Positions 33,150 to 42,093 of a stretch of DNA of 64,000 nucleotides are shown one piece after another; position 1 is the first letter of the stretch, and every line of letters begins with the position of its first letter. The notes under the pieces were generated by a model, which worked only from the letters and a program-made list of their open reading frames with translations, did no database searches and was not told the DNA's origin. The DNA comes from Limnohabitans sp. Rim47. GTDB taxonomy: Bacteria; Pseudomonadota; Gammaproteobacteria; Burkholderiales; Burkholderiaceae_C. Where the stretch lies: the NCBI RefSeq assembly GCF_001517545.1, contig NZ_FBYA01000002.1, positions 124,001 to 188,000 of the forward strand, in the 5' to 3' direction. Position numbers and translations under genes: made by a program.

Positions 33150-34715
33150 TCAGGTAATCGGTGCGGGGTTGAACAGCACCAGCGCGTTGTGCAGTTTCCA
33201 GTGCTCGGCCCAAGTTCGTTTGCCGCTGGCGGTTTCCAGCAGCATGTGGAACAGCGCCCAGCCCGCTTCTTCAATCGTCATCGCACCATCGGCGATCTGG
33301 CCCGCATTGAAATCCATCAAGTCGTGCCAGCGGCGTGCCAAGTCGCTGCGCGTCGCCACCTTGACCACCGGGCAGGCCTGCAAACCATAAGGCGTGCCGC
33401 GCCCGGTGGTGAACACGTGCACATTCATGCCAGCAGCCAATTGCAGCGTGCCGCAGATGAAATCACTGGCAGGCGTAGCGGCAAAGACCAGCCCCTTTTG
33501 ATCTGGCTTGAGCTTGTCGCCCGGCGCGAGCACGCTGGCAATCGCCCCGCTACCGCTCTTGATGATCGAGCCCATGGCTTTTTCAGCGATATTGGACAAG
33601 CCTCCGGCCTTGTTGCCCGGCGTGGTGTTGGCGGTGCGGTCTGCCCGGCCACGGTCAAGATACTGGTCGTACCAGCCGAGTTCACGCACCACGTCTTGTG
33701 CAACCTTAAACGTGGCGGCGCGGCTGGTGAGCTGCTCCACCGCATCGCGTACCTCGGTGTTTTCCGAGAACATCACGGTGCCGCCGGTGCGTACGATCAG
33801 GTCGGCCATATAGCCCACCGCCGGGTTGGCGGTCACGCCAGAAAACGCGTCACTCCCGCCGCACTGCACGCCCACTACCAAGGCGCTGGCAGGTACGGTC
33901 TGGCGACGGCGGGCATTCAGGCGCGCCAAGTGGGGTCGGGCACGCTGCACGATGTCGTCGATCATGGACATGAAGCCCACGTGTTCGTCGTCCTGCAGGC
34001 ACACCAGATCAGGGCCTTTGTCTTTGTCACGCGCGTCGTGCACCGGGAAGCTGCCGGGCGGCAACAATCGCGATGGTTGCAGCTTTTCGCAACCCAAACT
34101 CACCACCATGACCTCATCACCAAAGTTGGGGTTGAGGCTGATGTTTCGCAGCGTGCGGATCGGAATCTCAGCGCCGGGCGCGTCGATTGCAACACCACAG
34201 CCATAGGTGTGCTCCAGGCCCACCACACCGTCCACATTCGGGTACATCGGCAACAGCTCGCGCTCGATGCGCTCAACAGCGATCTTGACCACGCCTGCCA
34301 CGCACTGCACCGTGGTGCTGATGGCCAGCAGGTTGCGCGTGCCCACCGAGCCGTTGGCGTTCACATAACCTTCAAAGGTGTGGCCCTCCAGCTGTGCCCA
34401 CTGAGGCGCGGGGACCGTGGCCATGGGCAGGTCTTGCAGTTCACGCGCAGGCGGAATGTCCAAGATTCGCTCGTGCACCCAACTGCCCGCCGCGATCGCT
34501 TCTCGGGCAAAGCCCACCGGCACGTTGTAACGCAGCACAGCCTGGCCTACGGCAATGTCTTTCAAGGCCACCTTGTGGCCTTGTGGGACCTTGTCACGCA
34601 AGGTCAAGCCTTCGGGCAAGACGGTGCCTGCGGGGAGACCGCCATCGTTGGCGATGATGGCCACATTGTCATTCGGGTGCATGCGAATGGCCAAAGAACG
34701 CAGGGGTGTGATCAT
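33150..34715 (-). CDS. garD: Galactarate dehydratase GarD (UxaA family)
   Basis: This 521-aa iron-dependent dehydratase turns galactarate into 5-keto-4-deoxyglucarate. An N-terminal SAF-like domain ('AIRMHPNDNVAIIANDGGLPAGT') is followed by the UxaA core with 'FEGYVNANGSVGTRNLLAI', 'GLEHTYGCGV', 'VGVQCGGSDAFSGVTANPAVG', 'FSENTEV' and 'TTGRGTPYGL'. The start at 34715 is 1 bp from the stop of the preceding gene; a longer open frame upstream overlaps that gene and is rejected. GarD rather than altronate dehydratase is inferred from length and neighbours. Confidence 0.85.
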   Translation of the reverse strand: MITPLRSLAIRMHPNDNVAIIANDGGLPAGTVLPEGLTLRDKVPQGHKVALKDIAVGQAVLRYNVPVGFAREAIAAGSWVHERILDIPPARELQDLPMATVPAPQWAQLEGHTFEGYVNANGSVGTRNLLAISTTVQCVAGVVKIAVERIERELLPMYPNVDGVVGLEHTYGCGVAIDAPGAEIPIRTLRNISLNPNFGDEVMVVSLGCEKLQPSRLLPPGSFPVHDARDKDKGPDLVCLQDDEHVGFMSMIDDIVQRARPHLARLNARRRQTVPASALVVGVQCGGSDAFSGVTANPAVGYMADLIVRTGGTVMFSENTEVRDAVEQLTSRAATFKVAQDVVRELGWYDQYLDRGRADRTANTTPGNKAGGLSNIAEKAMGSIIKSGSGAIASVLAPGDKLKPDQKGLVFAATPASDFICGTLQLAAGMNVHVFTTGRGTPYGLQACPVVKVATRSDLARRWHDLMDFNAGQIADGAMTIEEAGWALFHMLLETASGKRTWAEHWKLHNALVLFNPAPIT

Positions 34716-34716
34716 G

Positions 34717-36009
34717 TCAATAACGAGGCTGTTTGCCCGTGAAAGTGGGGTCGTACTTGCGCATCTGGCCCAAGTCGTCGCGGTTGCGAATGCCGCAGTG
34801 CAGCCAGTTGTCGTGCAGGCGTTCCATCGCTTGGGGATCAATGGAGACACCCAGGCCCGGGCCACGCGGTACGCGCAAACTGCCGTTTTCAAATTGGAGG
34901 CGACCGCCCTTCACGATTTCCTCGTCCTGCCAAGGGTAATGGGTGTCACATGCGTAGGCCAGGTGCGGCACCGATGCGGCCAGGTGGGTCATCGCGGTCA
35001 GGCTGATGCCCAAGTGCGAGTTGGAGTGCATGGACAAGCCCATGTCAAAGGTCTGGCACAGGCGCGCGAGCTGTTGCGTGGTGCGCAAGCCACCCCAGTA
35101 GTGGTGGTCAGAAAGCACGATGCGCACCGGACAACCCAGGCGCACGTTGTCCGCAAACTCTTTGTAGTCGGTCACGACCATGTTGGTGGCCAGCGGCACA
35201 TCACAAGCCCGTGCAACCTCGGCCATGCCCTGCAGGCCGGGGGCCGGGTCTTCGTAATACTCCAGCACGCCGCGAAGCTGCTCGACCACCTTGAGGCTGG
35301 TGGCCACGGTCCAGTTGGCGTTGGGGTCGATGCGCAGCGGCGCGCCCGGAAAGGCTTTGGCCAGCGCCAGCAGGGCGGCCACTTCTTGCGCCGGGGGCAG
35401 AGCGCCCGCCTTGAGTTTGATGCTCTTGAAGCCGTACTGCTCGATCATGCGGCGCGCCTGCGCCACCATCTGCGCGGGGGCAATGCCTTCGCCAAAAGGG
35501 TCGGCGGCGTAAGGCTGGTCGATGTGCTCGGCGTATTTAAAAAACAAATAAGCACTGAAAGGCACCGCATCGCGTGCGGCGCCGCCCAGCAGATCCACCA
35601 CCGGTGCGTTGGCCAACTGCCCCTGCAGGTCCAGCATGGCAACTTCAAAGGCACTGATGACCTTGGCCACGTTTTTGGACACATGGGTGCCCGGGGCCAA
35701 GGAGATCTGTTCCCCCAAAAACTCCGAGGTGTGCCCATCGGGCTGCACCAGTGCCCGTACACGCGTTTCCATCGCGTTCAGGTCCCAGGGCGACAGGCCT
35801 TCTAAGGCGGGTGCGGCTTTGGCCAGCACGTCCAGCATGGCCTGGTCGCCATAGGTCTCGTTGATGCCCACGCGTGCGCAACTGGTTTCGATTTGGATGA
35901 TAGAGCGCAGGGCCCAAGGTTCGTGAATGCCTGCTGCATTGAGCAAAGGCGGATCGCGAAAGGCGATGGGCGTGACCTGCACGCGTCGGATGGTGTGCTG
36001 CTTCAACAT
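34717..36009 (-). CDS. Glucarate dehydratase-like enolase-superfamily protein (GudX-like)
   Basis: This 430-aa protein has the glucarate dehydratase subgroup features: 'SIKLKAGALPP' with the KxK pair near residue 202, 'RIDPNANWT', 'YYEDPAPGLQGMAEVAR' and 'MHSNSHLGISLTAMTHLAA'. It resembles GudD but lacks much of the insert found in the plus-strand GudD at 40690, so the two may differ in specificity. It sits between the TRAP permease and GarD with gaps of only a few bases, so all are on one transcript. Confidence 0.8.
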   Translation of the reverse strand: MLKQHTIRRVQVTPIAFRDPPLLNAAGIHEPWALRSIIQIETSCARVGINETYGDQAMLDVLAKAAPALEGLSPWDLNAMETRVRALVQPDGHTSEFLGEQISLAPGTHVSKNVAKVISAFEVAMLDLQGQLANAPVVDLLGGAARDAVPFSAYLFFKYAEHIDQPYAADPFGEGIAPAQMVAQARRMIEQYGFKSIKLKAGALPPAQEVAALLALAKAFPGAPLRIDPNANWTVATSLKVVEQLRGVLEYYEDPAPGLQGMAEVARACDVPLATNMVVTDYKEFADNVRLGCPVRIVLSDHHYWGGLRTTQQLARLCQTFDMGLSMHSNSHLGISLTAMTHLAASVPHLAYACDTHYPWQDEEIVKGGRLQFENGSLRVPRGPGLGVSIDPQAMERLHDNWLHCGIRNRDDLGQMRKYDPTFTGKQPRY

Positions 36010-36012
36010 GGC

Positions 36013-37302
36013 TTACTTGAGCAAATTAGGCAACCACAAGGTGAACTGAGGCACATAAGTTACCAGCAGCATGGCCAAGGTCAAAGCACCATAAAAAGGC
36101 GCAATGGTGCGCATGACCTGCCCCACCGAAATCCCGCCAATGGCGCAACCCACAAACTGGACCGTTCCAACAGGCGGCGTGTTAAGGCCCAGGGCACAGT
36201 TGATCAACAACATGATGCCGAACTGCATCGGGTCCATACCAAAGTGCATGGCAATCGGCAAGAAGATCGGGGTGCAAATTAGGATGGTGGCCGCCATGTC
36301 CAAAAAGGTGCCGAGGATGAACAACAAGATGTTGATCATCAAAAAGATGATCCAGGGCTCGGTGCTGACTTTTTGCATCAACGCCCCGGTCAACTGCGGC
36401 ACTTCATACAAAGCCATGAAATAGCCAAAGGCATTGGAAATGCCGATCAACAAAAGCACCACGCCTGTAGTTTTACAAGCCTTGGCGCAGGCTTTCAGAA
36501 AATTATTGAAAGTCAAGGTGCGGTACACGACCACAGTGACAAACAAAGCCCAGGCCACGGCAATCGAGGCCGACTCGGTGGCCGTGAAAGCGCCCGACAA
36601 AATGCCGCCCAAAATGATCACCACCACAAAAAGTCCGGGCAAGGCCGCGCCAAAAGCCTTCAGCACCTCCAGCCAGCCAGGGAAATGGCCGTGGATCGGA
36701 TAGCCCCGGCGCACCGCCACCCAATAGGCGGCCCCCAGGTTGCACAACGTCAAGATGATGGCAGGCACCAGACCCGCCAAAATCAAGCCCAGCACACTGA
36801 CCGACGCCAGGCCCGAAGCGGCCAGCGTGAAGATGATCATGTTGTGCGAGGTGGGCATGATGGCCCCCACCAAAGCCGCGTGTGTGGTCACATTCACGGC
36901 ATAGTCGGCGTCATAGCCTTCTTTTTTCATGAGCGGAATCATCACCGAGCCCATGGCCGAGACATCGGCCAATGGCGAGCCCGCTACACCCCCAAAAATG
37001 GTGCAGCCGATCACATTGCTCATGCCCAAACCGCCCCGCACATGGCCGACCAGACTGTTGGCAAAGCGCACGATGCGGTCGGCGATGCCGCCATAAAGCA
37101 TCAACTCACCCGCAAAAACAAAAAACGGAATGGCCAGAAAGGAGAACACCTGCATGCCTCCGACCATTTTTTGAAACACCATGGCCACCGGCAAGCCGGC
37201 GGCCATGATGGTGGCGACAGAAGACAGGCCGATGGCGAAAGCCACCGGAACACCCAAGATCAGCAGCAAAGTAAAGCTGAGGGCAAGAACAGTCAATTCC
37301 AT
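36013..37302 (-). CDS. dctM: TRAP transporter large permease DctM
   Basis: This 429-aa protein of about 12 hydrophobic segments is the channel subunit of a sodium-driven TRAP importer. 'FLAIPFFVFAGELMLYGGIADRIVRFANSLVGHVRGGLGMSNV' and 'FGGVAGSPLADVSAMGSVMIPLM' are the diagnostic DctM sequences. It lies 4 bp after DctQ. Its likely substrate is an aldarate or hexuronate, from the operon. Confidence 0.93.
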   Translation of the reverse strand: MELTVLALSFTLLLILGVPVAFAIGLSSVATIMAAGLPVAMVFQKMVGGMQVFSFLAIPFFVFAGELMLYGGIADRIVRFANSLVGHVRGGLGMSNVIGCTIFGGVAGSPLADVSAMGSVMIPLMKKEGYDADYAVNVTTHAALVGAIMPTSHNMIIFTLAASGLASVSVLGLILAGLVPAIILTLCNLGAAYWVAVRRGYPIHGHFPGWLEVLKAFGAALPGLFVVVIILGGILSGAFTATESASIAVAWALFVTVVVYRTLTFNNFLKACAKACKTTGVVLLLIGISNAFGYFMALYEVPQLTGALMQKVSTEPWIIFLMINILLFILGTFLDMAATILICTPIFLPIAMHFGMDPMQFGIMLLINCALGLNTPPVGTVQFVGCAIGGISVGQVMRTIAPFYGALTLAMLLVTYVPQFTLWLPNLLK

Positions 37303-37306
37303 GGCA

Positions 37307-37798
37307 TCAATCCCAAACAGGCTTTACAAGCTCACCGCGCAGCAAGGCCACGATGTGTTCAATCGAGAAAAGCAAAATCAAAGCCCCCGCGATGATCACG
37401 GGCACATAGTCGATGCCGTCAGGCACTGGCAGCATCGGTTTCTTTTCATCCCACTTGGCAGAAGCCCAAAGCCAGCCCCCCTGAACCATCAGGTAGCCAA
37501 AAAGGGCCACCAGCGCATGGATCAAGATTTCAATGCGGTGCTGCCATTTTTCAGGCAACAAGACCACCAGGGATTCCAGCCCGATGTGGCCCGCATCACG
37601 CACCCCAACGGCCAAACCAAAGGCCGTGACGAACAGCACGATCAACATCGCCAAGGCTTCGGCCCAGGTCGGGGTGTCATTGAAAACATAACGCCCAATG
37701 ACCTGCCACTGAACACACAAGATCACGGCAATCAGGCCGATCACGGCCAGCACCAGACAGATCTTGGAGACCGTTGCACAAAATTTGGTGAACATCAA
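37307..37798 (-). CDS. dctQ: TRAP transporter small permease DctQ
   Basis: This 163-aa protein has four transmembrane helices (about residues 10-32, 47-67, 90-112 and 130-152). 'WQVIGRYVFNDTPTWAEALAMLIVLFVTAFGLAVGVRDAGHIGL' is the family signature. It starts at the first of two adjacent ATGs. It forms the membrane complex with DctM. Confidence 0.9.
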   Translation of the reverse strand: MMFTKFCATVSKICLVLAVIGLIAVILCVQWQVIGRYVFNDTPTWAEALAMLIVLFVTAFGLAVGVRDAGHIGLESLVVLLPEKWQHRIEILIHALVALFGYLMVQGGWLWASAKWDEKKPMLPVPDGIDYVPVIIAGALILLFSIEHIVALLRGELVKPVWD

Positions 37799-37843
37799 AA
37801 ACTCCAGCCCCCGTCTCTCGCCAGGGGCACAGGGGAAAAACGC

Positions 37844-38809
37844 TTACTTGGTGTCTTGAATGGCTTTAATCGCACGCTTCATTTCGGGCGTGGTCATGAA
37901 CTTGTCGTACACCGGACCCATCACAGCCTGGAAAGACTTCTTGTCCACTTCGACAATCTCGGCACCTGCGGCCTTGACATTGGCCAGTGATTTGCTTTCG
38001 GCTTCGTCCCATGCTTTGCGCTGAACGGCCACCGACTCTTTCGCCGCCTGACGGACCATGGCTTGCTCGTTGGCAGGCAACTTGTCCCAAGTGACCTTGG
38101 ACATCACCAAAATCTCAGGGGCCATGGAGTGCTCGGTTTTGGAATAAACCTTCACAGCTTCCACATGTTTGGCCGTATCAAACGAAGGGATGTTGTTTTC
38201 AGCAGCATCGATCAGCCCCGTCTTCAGGCCGGTATAGACCTCGCCATAAGGCATGGGCGTGGCGTTGGCGCCCATGGCACTGACCAGCGCCACCCACAGA
38301 TCAGACTGCTGCACACGGATCTTCAGACCCTTGGCATCGGCCACGCTCTTGATGGCTTTCTTGGCGTAAATGGAGCGGGCACCGCTGTCATAAAAAGCCA
38401 AGCCCACGTAACCCACAGCTTCGCAGCTCTTGAGGATTTCGGCGCCCACAGGGCCGTCCAGCGCATGGCGCATGTGCTCCACCGAGCGGAACAAAAACGG
38501 CATAGTGGGCACCATGGTCATGGGGCAGACGCCATTCATGGGAGCGACGTTGACGCGCACCATGTCGAGCGCACCGATTTTCACTTGGTCGATGGTCTCT
38601 TTTTCGGAGCCCAGTGCGCCTTTGTTGAAGACCTTGATCTTGTGCTTGCCGCCCGACAATTTATCGAGCACCGTGCTCATGTGCTTGACCGCCACCACGG
38701 TTGGATAGTCGTCGGCATTGTGGATGTCTGCCGAGCGAAATTCAGCAGCCTGTGCCGACAGGGCCAAGCCAGCAGCGATCGCCATCAAAGAAGGTTTGAG
38801 TTTCAGCAT
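37844..38809 (-). CDS. dctP: TRAP transporter substrate-binding protein DctP
   Basis: This 321-aa periplasmic receptor has a short signal peptide ending 'ALSAQA'. The mature part holds 'FRSADIHNADDYPTVVAVKHMSTVLDKLSGG', 'IKVFNKGALGSEKETIDQVKIGALDM' and the ligand-anchoring region 'KGLKIRVQQSDLWVALVSAMGANATPMPYGEVYTGLKTGLIDAAEN' with the conserved Arg. ATG 38809 follows GGAG at 7 bp; an upstream open frame is rejected. The residues around the Arg resemble TRAP receptors for sugar acids. Confidence 0.92.
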   Translation of the reverse strand: MLKLKPSLMAIAAGLALSAQAAEFRSADIHNADDYPTVVAVKHMSTVLDKLSGGKHKIKVFNKGALGSEKETIDQVKIGALDMVRVNVAPMNGVCPMTMVPTMPFLFRSVEHMRHALDGPVGAEILKSCEAVGYVGLAFYDSGARSIYAKKAIKSVADAKGLKIRVQQSDLWVALVSAMGANATPMPYGEVYTGLKTGLIDAAENNIPSFDTAKHVEAVKVYSKTEHSMAPEILVMSKVTWDKLPANEQAMVRQAAKESVAVQRKAWDEAESKSLANVKAAGAEIVEVDKKSFQAVMGPVYDKFMTTPEMKRAIKAIQDTK

Positions 38810-38847
38810 GAAAGTCTCCAGAGTTAAAAATTTTTTAAAACACACCA

Positions 38848-39792
38848 TCAAACACTTGCGGGAAAACGGGAAAAAACAGGCTCCGGCATGCCGCGCACAC
38901 CGGGCTGCAAAGCGATCACAGCGCCGCTCAAACCTCTTGCGGCCTCTGTGGTTTGCGCGGGAATGATCGAGGTCACCAACAACTGGTCCAGCTCTGCCCC
39001 CCCAAACGCGCACATAGAAGGCTTGGGCATGGGTACGGTCAGCGACCGGGCCCAGTGGCCCTGGGCATCAAATGCATGGATCTGTCCCGCATCGTTGCCG
39101 CATATCCAGTAATGCCCTTGCGCATCCACGGCCGCACCATCAGGGCGTCCCGGCCACGGGTTCATGTCCACAAACAGGCGCTGCTGGCTCAGCGTGCCTG
39201 TGACCACATCCAGGTCAAAAGCCCAAATTTTTTGCACCGTGGGATGCGAGTCAGACAAATACAACACTCGGCCATCGGGGCTCATGCCCAAGCCATTGGG
39301 CGTGCGCAAGCCCGTGACGTGTGGCCCCGTCAAGCCACGCTCGTCCAGGCAATAAAGCCCGCCTTGTGATGAAGCCAAAGACATGTCCATCACCATGGTG
39401 CCCACCCACAAACGCCCACTGGCATCACAGCGGCCGTCATTGAAGCGCATGCCCGCTGCGGGATGGGTGATACGTGCCAGCCACTGCACGTTTGCTTGGG
39501 CACCTTCATGCAAGGTGATGCGCGCAATGCCGGTTTCCATGGCCGCGACCAATTGCCCTTGAACGCCAGTCAAGGCAATGCAACCCACGCGCTCAGGCAT
39601 GCGCCACGACTGCACCGGCTCCAAAGAGCCCGGTTGGCAGCAACGAACGAAGGGGCCTTCAATGTCCACCCACCACAAACGCTGCGAGCGGACATCCCAC
39701 ACAGGGGACTCACCCACACGGTCTTGTGTATCGGCAATGGTTTGACAAGGGGTCATGAAAGAGTGGCCATCAACGTGGGTGTTCTGATACAT
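38848..39792 (-). CDS. SMP-30/gluconolactonase-family lactonase
   Basis: This 314-aa beta-propeller has the metal ligands of the SMP-30 family in 'VGESPVWDVRSQRLWWVDIEG', 'MRFNDGRCDASGRLWVGTM', 'TPNGLGMSPDGRVLYLSDS' and 'GRPDGAAVDAQGHYWI'. In this setting it most likely opens the aldarolactone made by the uronate dehydrogenase at 43797. It would be the first gene of the minus-strand operon. The start may instead be ATG 39756 (MTPCQT). A FadR-type operator lies 24 bp upstream. Confidence 0.83.
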   Translation of the reverse strand: MYQNTHVDGHSFMTPCQTIADTQDRVGESPVWDVRSQRLWWVDIEGPFVRCCQPGSLEPVQSWRMPERVGCIALTGVQGQLVAAMETGIARITLHEGAQANVQWLARITHPAAGMRFNDGRCDASGRLWVGTMVMDMSLASSQGGLYCLDERGLTGPHVTGLRTPNGLGMSPDGRVLYLSDSHPTVQKIWAFDLDVVTGTLSQQRLFVDMNPWPGRPDGAAVDAQGHYWICGNDAGQIHAFDAQGHWARSLTVPMPKPSMCAFGGAELDQLLVTSIIPAQTTEAARGLSGAVIALQPGVRGMPEPVFSRFPASV

Positions 39793-39815
39793 TGCTACTT
39801 AAGCACAGTGATCTG

Positions 39816-39826
39816 TTGTCGTACAA
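39816..39826. promoter_or_regulatory. FadR-subfamily GntR operator in the divergent promoter
   Basis: TTGTCGTACAA matches the FadR-subfamily consensus TNGTNNNACNA exactly. It sits between the lactonase-led minus-strand operon and the gntR gene, so it can control both. Confidence 0.65.
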
Positions 39827-39858
39827 GTTAATTGTGCAAGTCACACCATCAAACCAAA

Positions 39859-40608
39859 ATGGGTATTTACCCGATGAACACACCAACAGCCGAAGCCCCA
39901 AAGCGCAAAACACGGAGTTTGACCTTCGGGCTCGTCGATCAATTGAGCACCGAAATTCAAAATGGCACCCTGAACAGCGGCCAAAAATTACCCACCGAAG
40001 CGGCCATCATGGCGCGCTTTGGGGTCAGCCGAACTGTGGTCAGGGAAGCGATATCCAAACTCCAGGCCGCCAGTTTGGTAGAGACTCGGCACGGCATCGG
40101 CACCTTTGTTTTGACGCAGACAGACACCCCCTCTTTTCGCATCAATCCCAACCAATTGGGCACTTTGCACGACGTGATTGCCTTGCTGGAATTGCGCATC
40201 AGCATTGAAACCGAAGCCGCCGCACTGGCTGCTGTCAGACGCAACGAGGGCAATTTGCGTGTGATGCAGGACGCCATGGCCGCCTTTTTGAGCGCCATCG
40301 AAGAAGGCCGAGATGCCATCGCGGCCGATTTCCAGTTTCACCACGAAATCGCCCGCGCCACGCAAAACAACCACTTTGCCGACATGATGAATTCGCTGGG
40401 GTCGCAAGCCATTCCCAGAGCGCGCATCGAGACCACATCGCCAGAAGAGCCCCAACGCCTCGGCTATTTGCGGCGCGTCCATCAGGAGCATGAAAACATC
40501 CTGAACGCCATCACGGCTCAAGATGCCGAATCCGCACGCGCAGCGATGCGTACCCACCTGTCCAACAGCCGTGACCGCCATAAAAAAGGGATCTCCAGCC
40601 ACTCCTGA
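39859..40608 (+). CDS. GntR-family transcriptional regulator, FadR subfamily
   Basis: This 249-aa regulator has an N-terminal winged helix ('LSTEIQNGTLNSGQKLPTEAAIMARFGVSRTVVREAISKLQAASLVETRHGIGTFV') and a C-terminal FCD ligand domain with the metal residues in 'ELRISIETEAAALAA', 'DFQFHHEIARAT' and 'HQEHENILNAI'. It probably senses an aldarate or 5-keto-4-deoxyglucarate and controls both arms of the island, given operator matches at 39816 and 40650. ATG 39859 and ATG 39874 are both possible starts; neither has a strong ribosome site. Confidence 0.87.
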   Translation: MGIYPMNTPTAEAPKRKTRSLTFGLVDQLSTEIQNGTLNSGQKLPTEAAIMARFGVSRTVVREAISKLQAASLVETRHGIGTFVLTQTDTPSFRINPNQLGTLHDVIALLELRISIETEAAALAAVRRNEGNLRVMQDAMAAFLSAIEEGRDAIAADFQFHHEIARATQNNHFADMMNSLGSQAIPRARIETTSPEEPQRLGYLRRVHQEHENILNAITAQDAESARAAMRTHLSNSRDRHKKGISSHS

Positions 40609-40649
40609 GCCCCCAACAAGGGTTAATACGGACCCCCACAAACCCGACT

Positions 40650-40660
40650 AAGTTGTACGA
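40650..40660. promoter_or_regulatory. Second, imperfect FadR-type operator before gudD
   Basis: AAGTTGTACGA matches TNGTNNNACNA at all but the first fixed base. It lies 29 bp before the chosen gudD start and overlaps an alternative ATG at 40660, which argues against that ATG being the start. Confidence 0.45.
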
Positions 40661-40689
40661 TGTCTGCTAAATTAACAGCCATTTACGCC

Positions 40690-42027
40690 ATGTCCAAGAC
40701 CCCATCAACCCCCGTGATCACACGCATGCAGGTGGTTCCCGTTGCAGGCCACGACGGCATGCTGCTCAACCTGAGCGGGGCGCACGGACCGTTTTTCACA
40801 CGCAACATCGTCATCCTGACCGACTCGGCGGGTCGAACCGGCTTGGGCGAGGTGCCCGGCGGCGAAAAAATCCGCCAGACCCTGAATGACGCAAGGTCCC
40901 TAATCGAAGGCCAGCCCGTGGGCGACTACAACCGCCTGCTCAATGCCATGCGCCAACAGTTTGCTGACCGCGACAGTGGTGGCAGAGGCAACCAGACTTT
41001 TGACTTGCGCGTCACCATCCACGCCGTCACCGCCGTAGAAAGCGCCCTGCTCGACCTGCTGGGCCAGCACCTCAACGTGCCCGTGTGCGCCTTGTTGGGC
41101 CAGGGCCAGCAACGCACCCGCGTACAAATGCTGGGTTATCTGTTTTATGTGGGCGACCGCCAACAAACTGATCTGGCCTACCGCAGCGAACCCGACCAGT
41201 CCGACGACTGGCTGCGCCTGCGCCACGAAAAAGCCCTGACTGCCGAGGCTGTGGTGCGCTTGGCCGAAGCCGCGCAAGCGCGTTACGGATTTCAAGACTT
41301 CAAACTCAAAGGTGGCGTGCTGCGCGGCGAAGAAGAAGTCGAGGCCATCGTGGCCCTGCACGAACGCTTTCCAAAAGCCCGCATCACACTCGACCCGAAT
41401 GGCGGCTGGCTGCTCAAAGACGCGATCCGACTGCTGCGCGACCACCGCGACACCATGGCCTATGCCGAAGACCCTTGCGGTGCAGAAGGCGTGTTTTCGG
41501 GCCGCGAAATCATGGCCGAATTCCGCCGCGCCACGGGCTTGCTCACCGCCACCAACATGGTCGCCACCGACTGGCGCGAGATGGCCCACAGCATCCAGTT
41601 GCAGTCGGTCGACATTCCGCTGGCCGACCCGCATTTCTGGACGCTGCAAGGCTCGGTGCGCGTGGCGCAGCTGTGCCAGATGTACGACCTGACCTGGGGC
41701 TCACACTCCAACAACCACTTTGACATTTCACTGGCCATGTTCACCCACTGTGCGGCAGCCGCACCTGGCAAGGTCACGGCCATCGACACGCACTGGATTT
41801 GGCAAGACGGTCAGTTCCTCACGCAAATGCCGCTGCAAATCAAGGACGGCTATGTGGATGTACCCGCCAAGCCCGGCTTGGGCATTGATGTTGACATGGC
41901 CGCCATCGAACGCGCACACCAGCTGTATTTGCAGCACGGCCTGGGCTCGCGCGACGACGCCATGGCCATGCAGTATTTGATACCCGGCTGGACATTCAAC
42001 CCCAAGATGCCCGCACTGGTTCGCTGA
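40690..42027 (+). CDS. gudD: Glucarate dehydratase GudD
   Basis: This 445-aa enolase-superfamily enzyme dehydrates D-glucarate (and idarate) to 5-keto-4-deoxyglucarate. Landmarks are 'GLGEVPGGEKIRQTL', 'QTFDLRVTIHAVTAVESALLDLLG', 'LGYLFYVGD', the KxK pair in 'DFKLKGGVLRGEEEVEA', 'ATNMVATDWREM' and the base His in 'SHSNNHFDISLAM'. Length and order are those of bona fide GudD. ATG 40690 is preferred over ATG 40660, which overlaps the operator-like site. It is followed by garR, garL and a uronate dehydrogenase. Confidence 0.93.
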   Translation: MSKTPSTPVITRMQVVPVAGHDGMLLNLSGAHGPFFTRNIVILTDSAGRTGLGEVPGGEKIRQTLNDARSLIEGQPVGDYNRLLNAMRQQFADRDSGGRGNQTFDLRVTIHAVTAVESALLDLLGQHLNVPVCALLGQGQQRTRVQMLGYLFYVGDRQQTDLAYRSEPDQSDDWLRLRHEKALTAEAVVRLAEAAQARYGFQDFKLKGGVLRGEEEVEAIVALHERFPKARITLDPNGGWLLKDAIRLLRDHRDTMAYAEDPCGAEGVFSGREIMAEFRRATGLLTATNMVATDWREMAHSIQLQSVDIPLADPHFWTLQGSVRVAQLCQMYDLTWGSHSNNHFDISLAMFTHCAAAAPGKVTAIDTHWIWQDGQFLTQMPLQIKDGYVDVPAKPGLGIDVDMAAIERAHQLYLQHGLGSRDDAMAMQYLIPGWTFNPKMPALVR

Positions 42028-42093
42028 TCCTTGGCGATCACAACCGGCACTGAACACTTCGACAACACACACCTACCGGATTTGGAGCAACAC

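Noticed and set aside
33024..34742. Long plus-strand open frame of 572 codons
   Set aside because: It lies wholly antisense to garD, is rich in His/Gln/Arg typical of a GC-rich shadow frame, and has no recognisable domain.
40660..40689. gudD start at ATG 40660
   Set aside because: It overlaps the operator-like site at 40650-40660 and adds ten residues not expected in GudD; ATG 40690 fits better.
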